A stretch of DNA of 64,000 bases from NCBI RefSeq assembly GCF_000739615.1, contig NZ_BATP01000060.1:124001-188000 (forward strand), written 5' to 3'. The notes beneath the pieces are model-generated. The model saw only the letters and a program-made list of their open reading frames with translations. It had not been told where the DNA came from and searched no databases. The DNA comes from Haloferula sp. BvORR071. Its GTDB lineage: Bacteria > Verrucomicrobiota > Verrucomicrobiia > Verrucomicrobiales > Akkermansiaceae. Positions 26,597 through 34,748 of the stretch are shown one piece after another; the first letter of the stretch is position 1; each line of letters opens with the position of its first letter. A program made the translations under genes and the position numbers.

Positions 26597-27787
26597 CTAC
26601 CCGATCACCCGGCACCACAGCAGCTTGAGGTAGCGCGATTCCGGATAGTTCGAGAGTGTGGGATGATCCGGGCCCGCGCCGGTGCGGTCGAAGATCTGCA
26701 GGCGCTTGTTCTGGCGGTGCGCGGCGGAGACGACGATCTTCTCAAACTCATCCGCGGAGAGCATGCCCGAGCAGGAGCAGGTGACGAAGAGCCCGCCGGG
26801 CTTCACCATCTGCAGCGCGAGCTTGTTCAGGTCATGATACTTGTTGTGGCCGAGCTGGTCTTCGCGGCCGTGGATGAACTTCGGCGGGTCGGCGATGACA
26901 AGGTCCCACTGGCGGTTGTTCTCGATCATCGTGCGCGACCAGGTGAAGGCGTCGGCATGGGTGATCTTGATGCGTTGCTGGTTGAGGTTGGCATTGCGCT
27001 TGGCCATCTCGATCGCGTTTTCGTCGAGGTCCACCGCCGTCACCTCGGTGGCACCGGCGAGCGCGGCACTGACGGAGAAGCCGCCGGTGTAGCAGCAGAG
27101 ATCGAGCACGCTGCGGCCCGCGGCCATGGCGGCGAACTGCTTGCGGTTGTCGCGTTGGTCGCAGAAGAAGCCGGTCTTGTGGCCGCCCGCGGGATCGATC
27201 TCAAAGGTCACGCCATGCTCGCGGATCTTGAGCGGACGGATCTTTTCGGAAAGCGGATGCGTGAGCGAAGGAATCCCTTCGATGCGCGCGAGGTCGGGGT
27301 CGACGCGGATGTGCGCCTTCTCCGTGCCGAAGGCTTCGTGGATCGCGGGCACCCATGCGTCGAGTCGTTGCCAGGCGGCGAGGTTGGTGACCTCCAAGGA
27401 CATCACCTTGCCGAACTTGTCCGCGACCAAGCCGGGGAGTTGGTCGGCATCGGCGTGGATCGCGCGGTAGGCTTCCGTCTCGGCATCCAGCTTGAAGACT
27501 TCGCGGCGCAGGGCGGCGGCGCGCTGGATCGCGCTGATGAAGAAATCCTCGCCCACCACCTCGTCACCGTGGTCGAAGACCCGCAGCGGCATGCCGGCCT
27601 TGGGATTCCAAAAGGCACTGCCGAAGGGTTTGCCCTCCTTGTCAATGACTTGGACCAAGGATCCCGCCTTGGCGTCGCGGGAGACCTCGCCGATCATGCG
27701 GGGCCAGATCGCGGGGTGGTAGCTGAAGTATTTGAGGCGGACCGTCGGCACAGGGGGAGGGTGAGACTCCCGGGACGGAATGTTCAA
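26597..27787 (-). CDS. RlmI-like class I SAM-dependent rRNA methyltransferase
   Basis: 396 residues, near the size of E. coli RlmI. A PUA-like RNA-binding domain (about 16-85) precedes a middle domain (to ~195) and a Rossmann methyltransferase domain with motif I DLCCYTGGFS (229-238), motif IV DPPKF (300-304) and TCSCSG (336-341), which holds the cysteines used in m5C methylation. RlmI makes m5C1962 in 23S rRNA; the sequence supports this family, but the exact base is inferred. Single-gene unit. Confidence 0.88.
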   Translation of the reverse strand: MNIPSRESHPPPVPTVRLKYFSYHPAIWPRMIGEVSRDAKAGSLVQVIDKEGKPFGSAFWNPKAGMPLRVFDHGDEVVGEDFFISAIQRAAALRREVFKLDAETEAYRAIHADADQLPGLVADKFGKVMSLEVTNLAAWQRLDAWVPAIHEAFGTEKAHIRVDPDLARIEGIPSLTHPLSEKIRPLKIREHGVTFEIDPAGGHKTGFFCDQRDNRKQFAAMAAGRSVLDLCCYTGGFSVSAALAGATEVTAVDLDENAIEMAKRNANLNQQRIKITHADAFTWSRTMIENNRQWDLVIADPPKFIHGREDQLGHNKYHDLNKLALQMVKPGGLFVTCSCSGMLSADEFEKIVVSAAHRQNKRLQIFDRTGAGPDHPTLSNYPESRYLKLLWCRVIG

Positions 27788-27883
27788 TCAAAAGGTGGCG
27801 TTCCTTCTGGGGGCGCCGGTCTTTAGCTAGGCTCACAGGTAGGGAAGCTAAAGGGTAGATCCGCCAAACTCTGGCAGCTCGGG

Positions 27884-28684
27884 CTAGCGCCGGCGGCGCA
27901 GAAGGAGCAAGCCGGCCAGACCGCTGACGCCCACGAGCGCCGCGGAGGGCTCGGGGACCGTGGCGATGCTGAGATTGTCGTAGCCGACGATCCGGTCGGC
28001 CGCGAAGCCGATGTAGCCTTGCCCGGCGGTGAGCTGGGTGATGTTAAGTGTGCCGAGGAGAACGCCATTGGCGTAGTAGTCCATCCGGCTGCCGCCGCTC
28101 CCGAAGGCGGAGCCGGTGCCCGCGGTATCCGAGAGGATGATCTTGTAGTCCGTCCACACGTCGAAGCCGGGGGCTGTATAGGTTCCACCGGGAGCATTGG
28201 CACCGTGGTTCCAGACTTCGGTGCCGCCGTTCGCACGGAACAAGACGGAGGAGACGTTGCCGCCGTTCACAAAGGGCACGCCTGTCGCATCGCCGACCGT
28301 GACGGAGACCCAACTGGTCGGGCCGGTATTTGCAATGCTGGAGATCAGCCCCAGAAAGCTGATTTCGAGGGGCAGGGTTTGGGTCGAGAAGTCGTAGTTG
28401 ACGTAGGCTGTTCCTCCAAAGGCGGCCAGAAACTCATCGCCGAGGCCACTGCCTGGGCTCGGGGGCAGGGTGGCGGTATTGCCGATCTGGACGTTGTTGG
28501 CCTGGAGGTAGCCCAGAGTGGCCAAGGAGCCGCCCTGGCGTCCCGGATTGTTGATCTGGTCGTTCGGCGTTTGGTTCGAGGTCGCGTCGAAGTTGTCCGT
28601 GAAAAGGACGACAGCGTTTGAGGAGGACGCAGCGCCAGCCAGCAATGCGAGGGCGAGCAGGAAGGGTTTGGTGGAAGCGGTCAT
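27884..28684 (-). CDS. Secreted PEP-CTERM protein
   Basis: 266 residues from the ATG at 28684, which starts the signal peptide (MTASTKPFLLALALLAGAASSSNA); an in-frame ATG at 28702 would add six residues. The body is a Gly/Ser/Asn-rich beta domain. The last 24 residues are a classic PEP-CTERM sorting signal: VPEPSAALVG, a hydrophobic stretch and the RRRR tail. Exosortase would cleave it at the surface; no exosortase gene is in the window. Probably an extracellular or matrix protein. Confidence 0.85.
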   Translation of the reverse strand: MTASTKPFLLALALLAGAASSSNAVVLFTDNFDATSNQTPNDQINNPGRQGGSLATLGYLQANNVQIGNTATLPPSPGSGLGDEFLAAFGGTAYVNYDFSTQTLPLEISFLGLISSIANTGPTSWVSVTVGDATGVPFVNGGNVSSVLFRANGGTEVWNHGANAPGGTYTAPGFDVWTDYKIILSDTAGTGSAFGSGGSRMDYYANGVLLGTLNITQLTAGQGYIGFAADRIVGYDNLSIATVPEPSAALVGVSGLAGLLLLRRRR

Positions 28685-28694
28685 GAGGGAGGTG

Positions 28695-28714
28695 CCGGGC
28701 ATGGGCTTGCCCGG
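28695..28714 (-). promoter_or_regulatory. Hairpin near the start of the PEP-CTERM gene
   Basis: CCGGGCA (28695-28701) pairs with TGCCCGG (28708-28714) 11 nt upstream of the ATG at 28684. If transcribed it could mask the ribosome site; no trigger is known. Confidence 0.25.
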
Positions 28715-28791
28715 ACCACATCATGGGTGTCGCTCAATGGAGAGCGATGGAATCCGATCCCAAGTTCCTGCCAAAATCCGGCGGGAAAACC

Positions 28792-29631
28792 CTACTTGAG
28801 GAGCTTTTGCGCCTTCAGCCAGTCGTCGAAACGGACGATCCACTGGCTCTCCGGAGTATTGGCCTTGCTCGGCCGGTAGCCGAAGCCATGGCCGCCGCTG
28901 GAGTAGAGATGCAGCTCGACCGGGACCTTGGCGGCCTTGAAGTCGAGGTAGACCTTGGTCAGGCCTTCGGAGATGTCCGGGCGGTCATTCGCCGAGGCTG
29001 CGAGGAAGGCCGGCGGCGATTCCGCGAAAGGAACGATGCGATTGGAGCGCCCGGGATAGATCAGGGCCTGGAAGTCGGGGCGATCGCTGAGGCGGTCCAG
29101 CGGCTCCGCGGCATCCGCGCTGGCGGGGTGGAATTTCATGCTGGAGATCGCGCAGACCTCGCCGCCGGCGGAGAAGCCCATCACGCCGACCGCATCGGGC
29201 CGGATGTGCCATTCGGAGGCGCGGCTGCGGACGAGGCGGAGGGCACGCTGCATGTCGGGCACCGCGTGGTCGTCCACGGTGTAGGTCGAGCCTTCTTCCT
29301 TCGCGAGGCGGTACTTCAAGACGAAGGCAGCGATGCCATGCTCCGCGAGCCATTCGGCGACGTTGCTGCCTTCATGCGTCACGCAGAGGATCGAGTGCCC
29401 GCCACCCGGCGCCACGATCACCGCCACGCCGGTCGCCTTGTCCGCGGCAGGCAGATAGGGAGTGATGGTGGGCTTGTGGACGTTCGACACGGTGAGCTCG
29501 CCGTTGTCAGACTTCTTCACGATCTCCTCACCGGTCTTGCCTTCGCTACCGGGAGCGCCGTTGGGCCAGAGGAGGACTTCCTCCGCGTGGAGGGGGAGGA
29601 GCAGGGCGAGGGAGAGGAGGAGGGTTTTCAT
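28792..29631 (-). CDS. Secreted alpha/beta hydrolase (acetyl-xylan-esterase-like)
   Basis: 279 residues with a signal peptide (MKTLLLSLALLLPLHA). The fold is shown by VAVIVAPGGGHS (oxyanion region), the nucleophile elbow GFSAGG with S154, D216/D219 in ANDRPDI and H248 in GGHGFG. This is the BD-FAE/acetylesterase group, which removes acetyl or feruloyl groups from plant polysaccharides. It opens with VLLWPNGAPGSEG, a feature of that group. It is monocistronic and separated from its neighbours by a hairpin element. Confidence 0.85.
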   Translation of the reverse strand: MKTLLLSLALLLPLHAEEVLLWPNGAPGSEGKTGEEIVKKSDNGELTVSNVHKPTITPYLPAADKATGVAVIVAPGGGHSILCVTHEGSNVAEWLAEHGIAAFVLKYRLAKEEGSTYTVDDHAVPDMQRALRLVRSRASEWHIRPDAVGVMGFSAGGEVCAISSMKFHPASADAAEPLDRLSDRPDFQALIYPGRSNRIVPFAESPPAFLAASANDRPDISEGLTKVYLDFKAAKVPVELHLYSSGGHGFGYRPSKANTPESQWIVRFDDWLKAQKLLK

Positions 29632-29667
29632 GAGAAGGGCTGCAGTGAAGGACGAATTCCGAATATG

Positions 29668-29760
29668 GTGGTACGTAGTCCCGCCTTTAGGCGGATGAAG
29701 CTAGGGTGGATCATGCTGCCGGGATGGCTTCGTCCGCCTAAAGGCGGGACTACGTACCAC
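29668..29760. repeat. Long perfect inverted repeat with palindromic arms
   Basis: The arms 29668-29695 and 29733-29760 are exact reverse complements over 28 nt; six more bases toward the centre pair with one mismatch. Each arm holds the palindrome CCGCCTTTAGGCGG. The loop is 25 bp. The transcript would form a long hairpin between the esterase and the DUF1552 gene. It is likely a REP/BIME or MITE-like element. Confidence 0.75.
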
Positions 29761-29797
29761 GTATGGCGCGCTTTGAAGGGAGGCTTCCGACAATCAC

Positions 29798-31165
29798 TCA
29801 CACACTGGCCAGCCTTCCAGTGCTATCCCCGAAGCGCTCCATCTGCGGCACGCCCATGGCATCGAGCATGTTCAGGTAGAGGTTGCACATCGGAGTCGGG
29901 GAATTGCTGCGGTAAGCCCCGGGATTCAAGGCACCGCCGCCATTGCCGGCTAGGACCACGGGCAGGTTCGCGTGGGTGTGGCGGTTGCCGTCGGAGTTGC
30001 CGCAGCCATAGACGATCATCGAATTGTGCAAGACCGATTGGCCGTCGGCGTCGTGCTTGGCTTCGAGCAAGGTCAGGAACTCGGCGAGGCGCTCGGCGTA
30101 GAAACGGTCGATCATCTTGACCTTCTCGATCATGTCCTTGTCCTCGCGGTGGTGGGACAGCGAGTGATGACCTTCGGGGACATTGATTTCCGGAAAGGAG
30201 CGGTTGCTGCCATCGCGGGCCAGTAGCACAGAGGCCACGCGGGTGGCATCGGTCTCGAAGGCCAAGGCCGTCATCTGGAACATCAGCTTGATGTACTCGT
30301 CGTAGGCAGTGGGAATGCCATCGGGCGTGATGATGTCGGGATCGGGGATGTTCTTGAAGCTCTCCGCGGTTTCGATCTGCTGCTCGATCTCGCGGATGCC
30401 GGTGAGATACTCATCCATCTTCGCCTTGTCGCGATTGGTCAGCTGGCTCTCGAACTCCTTAGCGTCCTCCATCACGAAGTCGAGGATCGAGCGCTGCTGG
30501 GCGCGGCGGCGGGCGAGACTACTGCCGCGCTCACCGGGACTGCCCGAGCCGAAGAGACGCTCGAAGACCAGGCGCGGGTTCGATTCCGGAGCGAGCGGTG
30601 AGGTCGGCGTGCGCCAAGCGAGGTTCGACTCGTAGGCGCAAGAGTAGCCGGAGTCGCAGCCGCCAGACTTGCGGTGCGGGTCACAGGAGAGCTCCAGCGA
30701 GGAGAAGCGGGTATTCGTGCCGATATGCTGGGCGGCAATCTGATCGACCGAGATGCCGGCGTGGATGTCACTGCCGGCGGTCTTCTTAACGCGGACGCCG
30801 GTGAGGAAGGTGCCATTGGCGCGTGCGTGGTCGCCCGCTCCATCATTGCCCGGATCGGCATTGAGATGCTCCAGGCCCTGGAGCACCTGGACGCGGTGCT
30901 TCAGCGGTGAGAGCGGGGCCAAGGTGTTATCCAAGCGGAAGTCCGCACCGCTGCCAGCGGCGGTCCAAGTGCTCTGAATCGCACCATTCGGGAAGTACAG
31001 GAAGGCCATGCGCAGGGGGGCACCGCTGGCGGTGGTACCAAAGCGGACAGGGCCGCCTGACACAGCGGCGGCCATGGCGCGCGGCATGAAGGCTTCGAGC
31101 GAAGGCAGGGCCAGGCAGGTTCCCAAGCCACGGAGGAAGCGGCGGCGGTTGGTGACGGCGTTCAT
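29798..31165 (-). CDS. DUF1552 secreted protein (partner of DUF1592 cytochrome)
   Basis: 455 residues from the ATG at 31165, which overlaps the stop of the upstream DUF1592 gene as ATGA; an open frame further upstream is not used. The N-terminus carries a twin-arginine signal (RRRFLRGLG, residues 7-15). The conserved DUF1552 core includes FLYFPNGA, SSLELSCD, VASVLLARDGSNRSF and YGCGNSDGNRHTHANLPVVLAG. The family is almost confined to Planctomycetes and Verrucomicrobia, always next to DUF1592-type proteins; its role in complex polysaccharide use is suspected but unproved. Coupled translation with the next gene upstream is clear. Confidence 0.9.
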   Translation of the reverse strand: MNAVTNRRRFLRGLGTCLALPSLEAFMPRAMAAAVSGGPVRFGTTASGAPLRMAFLYFPNGAIQSTWTAAGSGADFRLDNTLAPLSPLKHRVQVLQGLEHLNADPGNDGAGDHARANGTFLTGVRVKKTAGSDIHAGISVDQIAAQHIGTNTRFSSLELSCDPHRKSGGCDSGYSCAYESNLAWRTPTSPLAPESNPRLVFERLFGSGSPGERGSSLARRRAQQRSILDFVMEDAKEFESQLTNRDKAKMDEYLTGIREIEQQIETAESFKNIPDPDIITPDGIPTAYDEYIKLMFQMTALAFETDATRVASVLLARDGSNRSFPEINVPEGHHSLSHHREDKDMIEKVKMIDRFYAERLAEFLTLLEAKHDADGQSVLHNSMIVYGCGNSDGNRHTHANLPVVLAGNGGGALNPGAYRSNSPTPMCNLYLNMLDAMGVPQMERFGDSTGRLASV

Positions 31166-33723
31166 GTCGAGGGTCGGTGACGTTTTTGGAAAGGGGCGGA
31201 TTCGATGATGCCCATGATCACGGTGGAAAACTTGCCCTTGTCGGCTTCCAGCTTGTCCACGATCGCATCGATCGTGGTGATGTCGCCGGGCTCCGGTCCG
31301 CGGCCGATGGCGTAGGTGAGGAGCTTCTCCGTCAGGCAGCGATAGTAGTCGGCACGGCGGGTGGTGACGAGCAGGTGCTTCAGCTCCCGGACATCGGCGA
31401 ATTTCTCGCCGGTGATGAGCTGCCCCTCTGGAGAGGCGAGCGGTTGGCCGCGCTCCTTGTCGCGCCACAGGCCCATTGCATTGAAGTTCTCCAGCGCGAG
31501 GCCGAGTGGGTCCATGCGGTTGTGGCAGGAGGAGCAGAGCGGTTTTTCACGGTGGATCGCCAGCGCTTCGCGGAGGGTCAGCTCGTGGCCGTCGGAGGCC
31601 TTTTCAGAAGCTTCCAGCGCCGGGATGTTCGGCGGTGGTGGCGGGGGCGGGGTGCCCAGGATATTATCGAGGATGAAGAGCCCGCGCTTCACCGGTGAGG
31701 TGCGGGTCGGGTTCGAGGTCACCGCAAGTACGGTGCCCATCGTAATAATCCCGCCGCGCGGGCTGTCCGGTGGCAGCTTGACCAGGCGCATGTCGCCGCC
31801 TTCCACGCCGAGGATGCCGTAATGATTGGCCAACTCGCCATTCAGGAATGTGGAGTCGCTCTCGATCAGCTCCAGCACGCTGCGGTCTTCCCGGAGCAGG
31901 TAGCGGAAATACATCTCGGCCTCGCGGCGCATGGCAGTGCGCAGGGATCCGCTGAACTCGACGCGCTTGCCGTTGCCGCGGAATTTCGCGCGGATTTCCT
32001 TCAGTTCTTCGCGCAGCGCGGTGACCTTGGCGTCGTCGCCGGCCTTCTGGGCCTCGTCGATTTCCTGGTTCAGTCGGCGGAAGGTCTCGAAGCGCTCCTT
32101 GTTCGCCTGCTCGGTGCCGGCATCGCGGGCGAGAACCACGCGGGCATCGATGCTGACACCTTCCACGTCGCGGGTTTGCAGCCATTGGCCGGCGAAGTTT
32201 TCGACAAACTGGTCGGAGCGCTTATCTTTGAGCATCCGCTGGACCTGCTCGTTCAGGTTCTTGCGTAGTTCACCACGCGAGGCGAGGTCCAGCAGTGTCT
32301 CATCCGGCATGGTGGACCAGAGGAAGTAGGAGAGCCGCGAGGCCAGGGAGTATTCGTCCAGCAGTGGATGGGCCTGCGGGTTTTCCTCCGGCAGTGTGCG
32401 CTCCATGCGGAAGAGGAAGCGCGGCGAAGCCAGCACGGCTGAGATCGCGCGGCCGATGCCCTTCTCGAAGGTCCCGCCGGGTGCTTCCGCGGACTGCTTG
32501 GCAATCGCGACCAGCTTCGTGACCGTGCCATCGTCCACCGGACGGCGGAAGGCGCGGCTGGCAAAGCGCTGGAGGATCTCCGTGGCGTATTCCTCACGCT
32601 CGCCCGGGTCGGAGGGGACGCTATCGCGGGTGAAGAAGCGCTCGTAGTTCGGCGGATGAACGAAGTGCTCCGGCTCCATCGGGCCGATCAGCGTGACGCC
32701 ATTGAGGGAGAGATTCACGCTCGGCGGACCGTCACCGAGGTCCGGCGGTTGCTGCGACTTGTCGACCAGAGGTTCGAGCGTCAGGTGCAGCGGATAGGTG
32801 CCAGCCTCCCACTTCACTTCCACGCTCGACTCCATCTTCTTGCCGGAACTCCACTTGAGCTCTTCTTCCAGCAACTGCTTGCCATCCACGCTCCAAGTCG
32901 CCTTTGCCCGGCCGGGGTCGTAGGAGAAGGAGCCGCGGGTGGTCGCGTTGAGAATCACGCGGTAGGTGCCGGGCCTCTCGATCGTGACCTGGGCGGTGAG
33001 ATCGGCAGGATCGTAGAGAGAGAGGCGATACTCGCCATCGTCCCTTCCTCGCTCGCCTCGACCGCGGAAAATTCCGGCCGGGAAAGGCCACTGCCGCGTC
33101 ACCCGGTTCTCCAGCGGCACCGCCTTTTCGACGATCGTCTCGGCGGCCTGCATGTATTTCTCCAGCAGCATGGGCGAGGTGCTGAGCACGTCTCCGATGT
33201 TGTCGAAGCCATAGCCGGTGTCGTCGGCGGGAAATTCCTCGTCGGTGCGGAAATCGAAGCCGGTCAGATCGCGGACCGTGTTGCGGTATTCGACGCGGTT
33301 GAGACGGCGCAGGGTCACGCGGCCGGGATCCGGGTTCGCGGGGTCTAGTTTCAGGGGCCCGCGCTTGATCCAGTCCTGAAGGGCTGCCACCTCTTCCGCG
33401 GCGGGCCGCTTCTTCTTGGCCGGAGGCATCATCCCGGAGCGCACGTTGTTCAGCACGTGGACCCACAGGTCGGTTTGCTTCATCAGCTCCTCCGTGTTGG
33501 CAAAGGTATCGAAGCTCACTTTTCCTTTGTCTTCGCCGTCACCATGGCAATCGAAGCAGTGGTCTTCGAGAAACGGGTGTATCTTTGCGTCGTAGATGGC
33601 GGAAAAATCATCACCCTTGGCCACTGTGCCGAAACACAGAGCCCATAAGGCCGGTCGTAGGAGGAGTATGCGGGATCGCACTGGGATGGAACTCTGGAAA
33701 GCGGGATTGGTCGCCCGCATCAA
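31162..33723 (-). CDS. DUF1592-type Planctomycete cytochrome protein
   Basis: 853 residues. A signal-like N-terminus precedes a PSCyt1-type heme site CFDCHG (C56-C59-H60). Then come DUF1587 (VTLRRLNRVEYRNTVRDLTG), a carbohydrate-binding-like beta domain (GTYRVILNATTRG), DUF1595, DUF1592, DUF1588 (with the Pro run TPPPPPPPN) and DUF1585; a second heme motif CSSCHNRMDPLG sits near the C-terminus. It may therefore bind two c-type hemes. It is the first gene of a two-gene operon with DUF1552. Exact function unknown; relatives are abundant in polysaccharide-degrading Planctomycetes and Verrucomicrobia. Confidence 0.9.
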   Translation of the reverse strand: MMRATNPAFQSSIPVRSRILLLRPALWALCFGTVAKGDDFSAIYDAKIHPFLEDHCFDCHGDGEDKGKVSFDTFANTEELMKQTDLWVHVLNNVRSGMMPPAKKKRPAAEEVAALQDWIKRGPLKLDPANPDPGRVTLRRLNRVEYRNTVRDLTGFDFRTDEEFPADDTGYGFDNIGDVLSTSPMLLEKYMQAAETIVEKAVPLENRVTRQWPFPAGIFRGRGERGRDDGEYRLSLYDPADLTAQVTIERPGTYRVILNATTRGSFSYDPGRAKATWSVDGKQLLEEELKWSSGKKMESSVEVKWEAGTYPLHLTLEPLVDKSQQPPDLGDGPPSVNLSLNGVTLIGPMEPEHFVHPPNYERFFTRDSVPSDPGEREEYATEILQRFASRAFRRPVDDGTVTKLVAIAKQSAEAPGGTFEKGIGRAISAVLASPRFLFRMERTLPEENPQAHPLLDEYSLASRLSYFLWSTMPDETLLDLASRGELRKNLNEQVQRMLKDKRSDQFVENFAGQWLQTRDVEGVSIDARVVLARDAGTEQANKERFETFRRLNQEIDEAQKAGDDAKVTALREELKEIRAKFRGNGKRVEFSGSLRTAMRREAEMYFRYLLREDRSVLELIESDSTFLNGELANHYGILGVEGGDMRLVKLPPDSPRGGIITMGTVLAVTSNPTRTSPVKRGLFILDNILGTPPPPPPPNIPALEASEKASDGHELTLREALAIHREKPLCSSCHNRMDPLGLALENFNAMGLWRDKERGQPLASPEGQLITGEKFADVRELKHLLVTTRRADYYRCLTEKLLTYAIGRGPEPGDITTIDAIVDKLEADKGKFSTVIMGIIESAPFQKRHRPST

Positions 33724-33858
33724 GAACGTGAGCCAAGGGGCAGATCACGCAGGATGACACGGTCAGGTTGGGAGGTTTACGACGGAATCAGATTCCGGAT
33801 TTCGTCAAATCCACACCCGATTGAGTAACCCCCAAACGGGGGAGACGCCGCAAGCACG
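33724..33858 (-). promoter_or_regulatory. Regulatory region of the DUF1592-DUF1552 operon
   Basis: This is the left part of a 315-bp stretch without a gene (33724-34038). It holds a perfect palindrome CGGAATC-A-GATTCCG (33783-33797) and a second one, CCCCC-AAAC-GGGGG (33829-33842), read CCCCCGTTTGGGGGTTACTC on the minus strand. Both lie within 120 bp of the start at 33723 and look like regulator sites. No clear -35/-10 boxes were recognised. Confidence 0.45.
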
Positions 33859-33896
33859 CAAAAAAGCCGGGCACCAGTCGTGAACTGGTGCCCGGC
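33859..33896 (-). terminator. Intrinsic terminator downstream of the 34.0-kb gene
   Basis: A 13-bp perfect stem GCCGGGCACCAGT (33866-33878) with ACTGGTGCCCGGC (33884-33896), preceded on the plus strand by six A (33860-33865), which become TTTTTT on the minus strand. Confidence 0.85.
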
Positions 33897-34004
33897 GGGT
33901 CTTCTGAAAATGGTTTTCAAGGCCGCGGCCAATCGCCGGAAACCAGCCATGGAGGGCGTCGCGGACGTGGCCTTGAAAACAGGACCGCAGCATCCAATCT
34001 GCGG
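33859..34004 (-). ncRNA. Candidate structured RNA or 3' UTR ending in a terminator
   Basis: Read on the minus strand, this shows three hairpins in order: CCGCAG/CTGCGG (34004-33985), a 12-bp perfect stem GTTTTCAAGGCC with GGCCTTGAAAAC (33980-33969 with 33924-33913) enclosing 44 nt, and the terminator at 33896-33859. Perfect long-range pairing in non-coding DNA suggests selected RNA structure. It could be a small RNA or the 3' end of the 34039-34557 transcript. No Rfam family is recognised. Confidence 0.35.
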
Positions 34005-34038
34005 AACAGCTAGGAAAACGAATCGAGCGAAGCCGGTC

Positions 34039-34557
34039 TCAATGGACGGCTTCGCTTACTGAGGCATCGATGCCAGGGCTGAAGTCAGCGATGCGGTTGG
34101 CGCGGGCCTTCAAGGCGCCGCCGATTTCCTCTACGATGATCGAGTGAGGAAAGAAACCGTAGGCGCTCTGGTGCCATTCCGACCAAGCGATCATCGGGGC
34201 ATCCCAGATGCGGTGGGCTTCGCATTGCAGGTGGGCGAAGTAGCGGCGGGAGATTCCGGCTTGGCGGTCGGTGTCGCTGAGCGGAGCCTTGACGATCTCG
34301 CGGACGGAGAGGCCCTTGAATTCAATGCGGGTGTGGAAGTCGCCGATCCGGTGGGTGGTGCGGGCGCAGCCATCGGGACGGAACGCGACCGAGGCCTTGA
34401 TGAACTCCGAGCTGACGGCCAGCACTTCCTCCGCTTCGGTAGCCCTCATCGGCGTGGTCGCCGTGATGGCTTCCGCGACCTCGGGGCCTGCGGGGACTTG
34501 CGTCTGTGCCGTCAGGGGGAGGATGGCGGTGAAGAGGAGAAACAGGGCGGGCTTCAT
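34039..34557 (-). CDS. Small secreted protein of unknown function
   Basis: 172 residues from the ATG at 34557, which begins a signal peptide (MKPALFLLFTAILPLTAQ); the frame extends upstream to 34599 without such a signal. The mature part has conserved-looking Cys (PDGCARTTHRIGDFHTR, FAHLQCEAHRIW) and several aromatic residues (MIAWSEWHQSAYGFFPH), but no family is recognised. It is monocistronic, with a strong terminator 142 bp downstream after a structured region. Confidence 0.65.
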   Translation of the reverse strand: MKPALFLLFTAILPLTAQTQVPAGPEVAEAITATTPMRATEAEEVLAVSSEFIKASVAFRPDGCARTTHRIGDFHTRIEFKGLSVREIVKAPLSDTDRQAGISRRYFAHLQCEAHRIWDAPMIAWSEWHQSAYGFFPHSIIVEEIGGALKARANRIADFSPGIDASVSEAVH

Positions 34558-34604
34558 GTGTGTGGCGTGAGCATGCCGTCCAAGTGTGGTCCTCGCCATT
34601 CCGG

Positions 34605-34622
34605 GATCGCGCTTACGCGATC
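34605..34622. promoter_or_regulatory. Hairpin GATCGCG-CTTA-CGCGATC upstream of the 34.0-kb gene
   Basis: A perfect 7-bp inverted repeat 48 bp upstream of the minus-strand ATG at 34557. It may be an operator. Confidence 0.3.
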
Positions 34623-34646
34623 ACGCAGCAACGAAAACGGGGGCAA

Positions 34647-34684
34647 GAAAATGCCCGCCAACGCAGGCCGGTGGCGGGCTTTTC
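34647..34684. terminator. Intrinsic terminator of the ABC exporter operon
   Basis: The stem GCCCGCCA (34653-34660) with TGGCGGGC (34672-34679) is flanked by AAAA on the left and TTT on the right, so it could act in either direction. It lies about 65 bp after the end of the permease gene. Confidence 0.7.
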
Positions 34685-34748
34685 TGGTGCCGTCGGAATC
34701 CGGGAAAATGCGGATCATTCCGACACGGCGATGTCAGCTCATCGGCCT

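Noticed and set aside
31166-31468. Upstream extension of the DUF1552 protein
   Set aside because: The extension is His/Arg-rich shadow of the DUF1592 gene; the Tat signal begins at 31165.
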